Below, piece by piece: positions 5,942-7,460 of a DNA stretch of 7,460 bases; the stretch's first letter is position 1; each line of letters begins with the position of its first letter. The stretch is from Nitrososphaera sp. (GTDB taxonomy: Archaea; Thermoproteota; Nitrososphaeria; Nitrososphaerales; Nitrososphaeraceae). The stretch covers positions 1 through 7,460 of the forward strand of contig JAICVG010000044.1 of assembly GCA_025935445.1 (NCBI GenBank). The letters run 5' to 3'. The notes beneath the pieces are model-generated. The model was not told the origin of the DNA and searched no databases. It saw only the letters and a program-made list of their open reading frames with translations. Made by a program: the position numbers and the translations under genes.

Positions 5942-5950
5942 ATTTATAAG
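5942..5950 (-). promoter_or_regulatory. TATA box for the NikR-like gene
   Basis: On the - strand this reads CTTATAAAT, a close match to the archaeal TATA consensus. It is centred 27 bases before the ATG at 5919, implying a leaderless transcript. It lies just beside inverted partial copies of the repeat unit found nearer the transporter gene, so bound repressor could block it. Confidence 0.55.
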
Positions 5951-5977
5951 GGCTTCCATATTTTTTAATAACAAAGG

Positions 5978-5987
5978 TATATATTTT
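5978..5987 (+). promoter_or_regulatory. Candidate TATA box for the metal transporter operon
   Basis: TATATATTTT lies 25-34 bases before the ATG at 6012 and partly overlaps the second copy of the 12-base repeat (5984-5995). Binding at that repeat would compete with TATA-binding protein, which fits repression of the transporter when metal is plentiful. Confidence 0.45.
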
Positions 5988-6011
5988 TAATAACAGTGAG
6001 AAAATAGTAGG

Positions 6012-6965
6012 ATGGATCAGAGCAGAGCAGCTCTTGCAGCTATTGCCACATTAATTCCACTTGCAATGATTGCCACTATATATACTGGCAGGCCAGCTCT
6101 GCAAGATAGACAAGATCAGGAAAAGATCACAGTTGTTGCATCCTTTTACCCACTTTACGAATTTGCTTCCAGGGTTGTTGGCGACAGGGCAGAAGTGTCA
6201 AGCCTTGTCCCAGCCGGCGTAGAGCCACACGACTGGGAGCCCACAGCAGAGGATGTTTCAAGAGGACACGCAGCCGATGTGCTAGTCATCAATGGTGCAG
6301 GCTTTGAAAGATGGGCAGATGACATTGAAGCCAAAGTTGTTGCTAACACCAGTGAAGGGATCGAATTTAATTATAAAGAAGGAAAGGAAGTGGGAGATGA
6401 TGAGCACGGGCACGGAGATGCCGCTGGTGGTGGAGGAGTTAATCCTCACATCTGGCTAGACCCAATTCTTGCAAAGCATCAGATAGACAAAATTCGCGAT
6501 GTGATGGTCAGCTCAGACCCGGCCAACGCAGATTATTACAATCAAAATGCGGACAGATTTACCGCAGAGCTTGACTCGCTTGATGCCTTTATCAGGTCAG
6601 AGCTTGCCAACTGTGACAAATCAGACTTTATAGCATTTCACGATGCATTTGCTCACTTTTCAGAAAGGTATGGCCTGAGGCAGCACAGCATCCATGGCGC
6701 TTCGCCGGAGGGGGAAATATTGCCGCAGACAATGCAGCAGATAATTGAGCTTGCAAACGAGTTTGACATTAATATCATTTATTCAGAAGATTTGATCGAC
6801 AGCCGGCTTGCAGATACAATTGCCAATGAGATCCCGGATGGCAAGGTGCTAATGCTGAGCCCAATTGAAGGTATTGGCAATGAGGAACAGGCAGCAGGCA
6901 TCGGATATATTGACAAGATGAAGCAGAATATTGCAAATCTGAAGGAGGGTCTAGAATGCAGATAG
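6012..6965 (+). CDS. znuA: Metal ABC transporter substrate-binding protein (ZnuA/TroA family, zinc-type)
   Basis: The 317-residue product is a cluster A-I metal-binding protein that captures Zn2+ (or Mn2+) outside the cell and hands it to an ABC permease. Residues 6-25 form one hydrophobic segment without a lipobox Cys, so it is probably held by an uncleaved or simple N-terminal anchor. The mature domain begins at ITVVASFYPLYEFA. Expected ligands are His73 in GVEPHDWEPT, His146 in NPHIWLDP, and His210 in AFHDAFAHFSERYGL. A His in the third position, rather than Glu, is the pattern of zinc-type members. The fourth-site region YSEDLIDSRLADTIANE (about 257-273) follows, then LSPIEGIG. A short EHGHGD plus GGGG loop at 131-142 replaces the long His-rich loop of bacterial ZnuA. 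The gene is first in the operon and overlaps the ATPase gene by 10 bases. Zinc is favoured but substrate is not proven. Confidence 0.93.
   Translation: MDQSRAALAAIATLIPLAMIATIYTGRPALQDRQDQEKITVVASFYPLYEFASRVVGDRAEVSSLVPAGVEPHDWEPTAEDVSRGHAADVLVINGAGFERWADDIEAKVVANTSEGIEFNYKEGKEVGDDEHGHGDAAGGGGVNPHIWLDPILAKHQIDKIRDVMVSSDPANADYYNQNADRFTAELDSLDAFIRSELANCDKSDFIAFHDAFAHFSERYGLRQHSIHGASPEGEILPQTMQQIIELANEFDINIIYSEDLIDSRLADTIANEIPDGKVLMLSPIEGIGNEEQAAGIGYIDKMKQNIANLKEGLECR
6944..6950 (+). promoter_or_regulatory. Ribosome binding site for the ABC ATPase gene
   Basis: GGAGGGT lies inside the end of the binding-protein gene, with GGAGG ending 7 bases before the ATG at 6956. It fixes the overlapping start and shows that the second cistron has its own ribosome recruitment. 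Confidence 0.7.
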
Positions 6966-7460
6966 CTGAGATCGACAGGCTCTCATATGCATATTCTGGT
7001 AACTTGGTTCTGGATAACATCTCGTTTACAATTGATGAGGAGGACATACTTGGAATAATAGGCCCAAATGGCGCGGGCAAGACTACGCTTTTCAGCTGTA
7101 TGCTAGGTCTGCTTGATGACTATACAGGCACAATAAAAATTCTTGGAGATGATATCAAAAAGAAGAACGGCAAAGTCTTCAAAAGCATAGGATACATACC
7201 GCAAAAGAAAACAATTGAGCAGAACTTCCCTGCAACAGTCGAAGAAATTGTGTCACTTGGAATCACCACCACTATTGGTAAAACATCTAAAGAGAAAATA
7301 GCTTTGGCACTTGAAACGGTAGGTCTGCTTGCACAAAAAGATCGTAGAGTGGGCGAGCTGTCTGGCGGCCAGCAACAGCGCGTATTGATAGCAAAGGCGA
7401 TGGTGAACAACCCCAAGCTCCTGATACTAGACGAACCAGTGACAGGCATTGATCTTGAAA
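6956..7460 (+). CDS. znuC: Metal ABC transporter ATP-binding protein (ZnuC-like), cut by the window end
   Basis: The frame starts at ATG 6956, overlapping the binding-protein gene by 10 bases, and stays open for 168 codons to the window edge. It is an ABC ATPase driving the metal permease. Walker A GPNGAGKTT has Lys42, the Q-loop is YIPQKK with Gln83, the signature LSGGQQQR is at 135-142, Walker B is LLILDEP with Asp159 and Glu160, and the D-loop region GID is at 164-166. The layout and the FPATVEEIVSLG segment after the Q-loop fit the ZnuC/MntB group. About 60-90 more residues are expected beyond the window, probably followed by a membrane permease gene (ZnuB-like). Assignment to metal uptake rests mainly on the neighbouring binding protein. 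Confidence 0.94.
   Translation, partial: MQIAEIDRLSYAYSGNLVLDNISFTIDEEDILGIIGPNGAGKTTLFSCMLGLLDDYTGTIKILGDDIKKKNGKVFKSIGYIPQKKTIEQNFPATVEEIVSLGITTTIGKTSKEKIALALETVGLLAQKDRRVGELSGGQQQRVLIAKAMVNNPKLLILDEPVTGIDLE

Larger units (their letters stand above)
5930..5995. repeat. Operator-like repeats between the regulator and transporter genes
   Basis: TTTTTAATAACA occurs exactly twice, at 5962-5973 and 5984-5995, with starts 22 bases apart (about two helical turns). The core TTAATAA appears inverted as TTATTAA at 5932-5938, and GTTATTTATAA at 5939-5949 is a further inverted partial match. Direct and inverted copies overlapping or flanking both TATA boxes are what a shared autoregulatory operator for a tetrameric ribbon-helix-helix protein would look like. 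Caution: the DNA is very A/T-rich, which makes short repeats cheap, although a 12-base exact repeat including the ACA end is less so. Confidence 0.45.

Noticed and set aside
6155..6349. Open frame on the - strand inside the metal-binding protein gene
   Set aside because: It is a shadow of the well-supported ZnuA-type gene on the + strand, as are the other antisense frames inside the recognised genes.
1..7460. CRISPR arrays, insertion sequences, rRNA or integrase signatures
   Set aside because: No regularly spaced repeats, transposase motifs, terminal inverted repeats with target duplications, or rRNA segments were seen on either strand.

Overview
The window looks archaeal and most probably comes from a soil-type ammonia-oxidising thaumarchaeon (Nitrososphaera/Nitrosocosmicus-like). 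This is inferred from gene content and style. There is a cis-prenyltransferase with archaeal-style N-terminus, a stand-alone ammonia-dependent NAD synthetase, a MurG-like glycosyltransferase, a NikR-type metal regulator, and a tiny single-finger C2H2 protein of the kind common in Thaumarchaeota. Several genes have an A/T-rich TATA-like box about 24-31 bases before the start codon, as expected for leaderless archaeal transcripts. Coding density is low for an archaeon: three stretches of roughly 400-500 bases carry no convincing gene.

Layout. (1) 1-959: a polyprenyl diphosphate synthase gene (uppS-like) on the + strand, read from 120 behind a GAGGAGG ribosome site. It converges on (2) a 130-residue beta-carbonic-anhydrase-like protein on the - strand (960-1352). 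(3) 1384-1852: no supported gene. (4) 1853-2293: an unrecognised, charged, helical 146-residue protein. (5) 2294-2716: no supported gene, some small repeats. (6) 2748-2906: a 52-residue C2H2 zinc-finger gene with its own TATA box, possibly frameshifted at its 3' end. (7) 2995-3397: no supported gene. (8) 3398-4186: NAD synthetase on the - strand with a GTG start. (9) 4187-4494: spacer with one doubtful small ORF. (10) 4495-5919: a - strand pair, NikR-like regulator followed after 30 bases by a MurG-like glycosyltransferase. (11) 6012-7460: a divergent + strand operon for a zinc/manganese-type ABC transporter, with the binding protein gene overlapping the ATPase gene, which runs off the window.

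The most coherent unit is the metal locus at 5536-7460. A NikR-like regulator lies back to back with a ZnuA/ZnuC-type uptake operon across a 92-base spacer. That spacer holds an exact 12-base direct repeat at 22-base spacing and inverted partial copies, overlapping or abutting both predicted TATA boxes. The regulator keeps three of the four NikR nickel ligands but has Lys where the fourth His should be, plus an extra His two residues before the second ligand. I infer that it controls the adjacent transporter and may sense a metal other than nickel. The polyprenyl synthase and the glycosyltransferase could both serve lipid-linked glycan assembly, but they are not adjacent and no direct link is visible.
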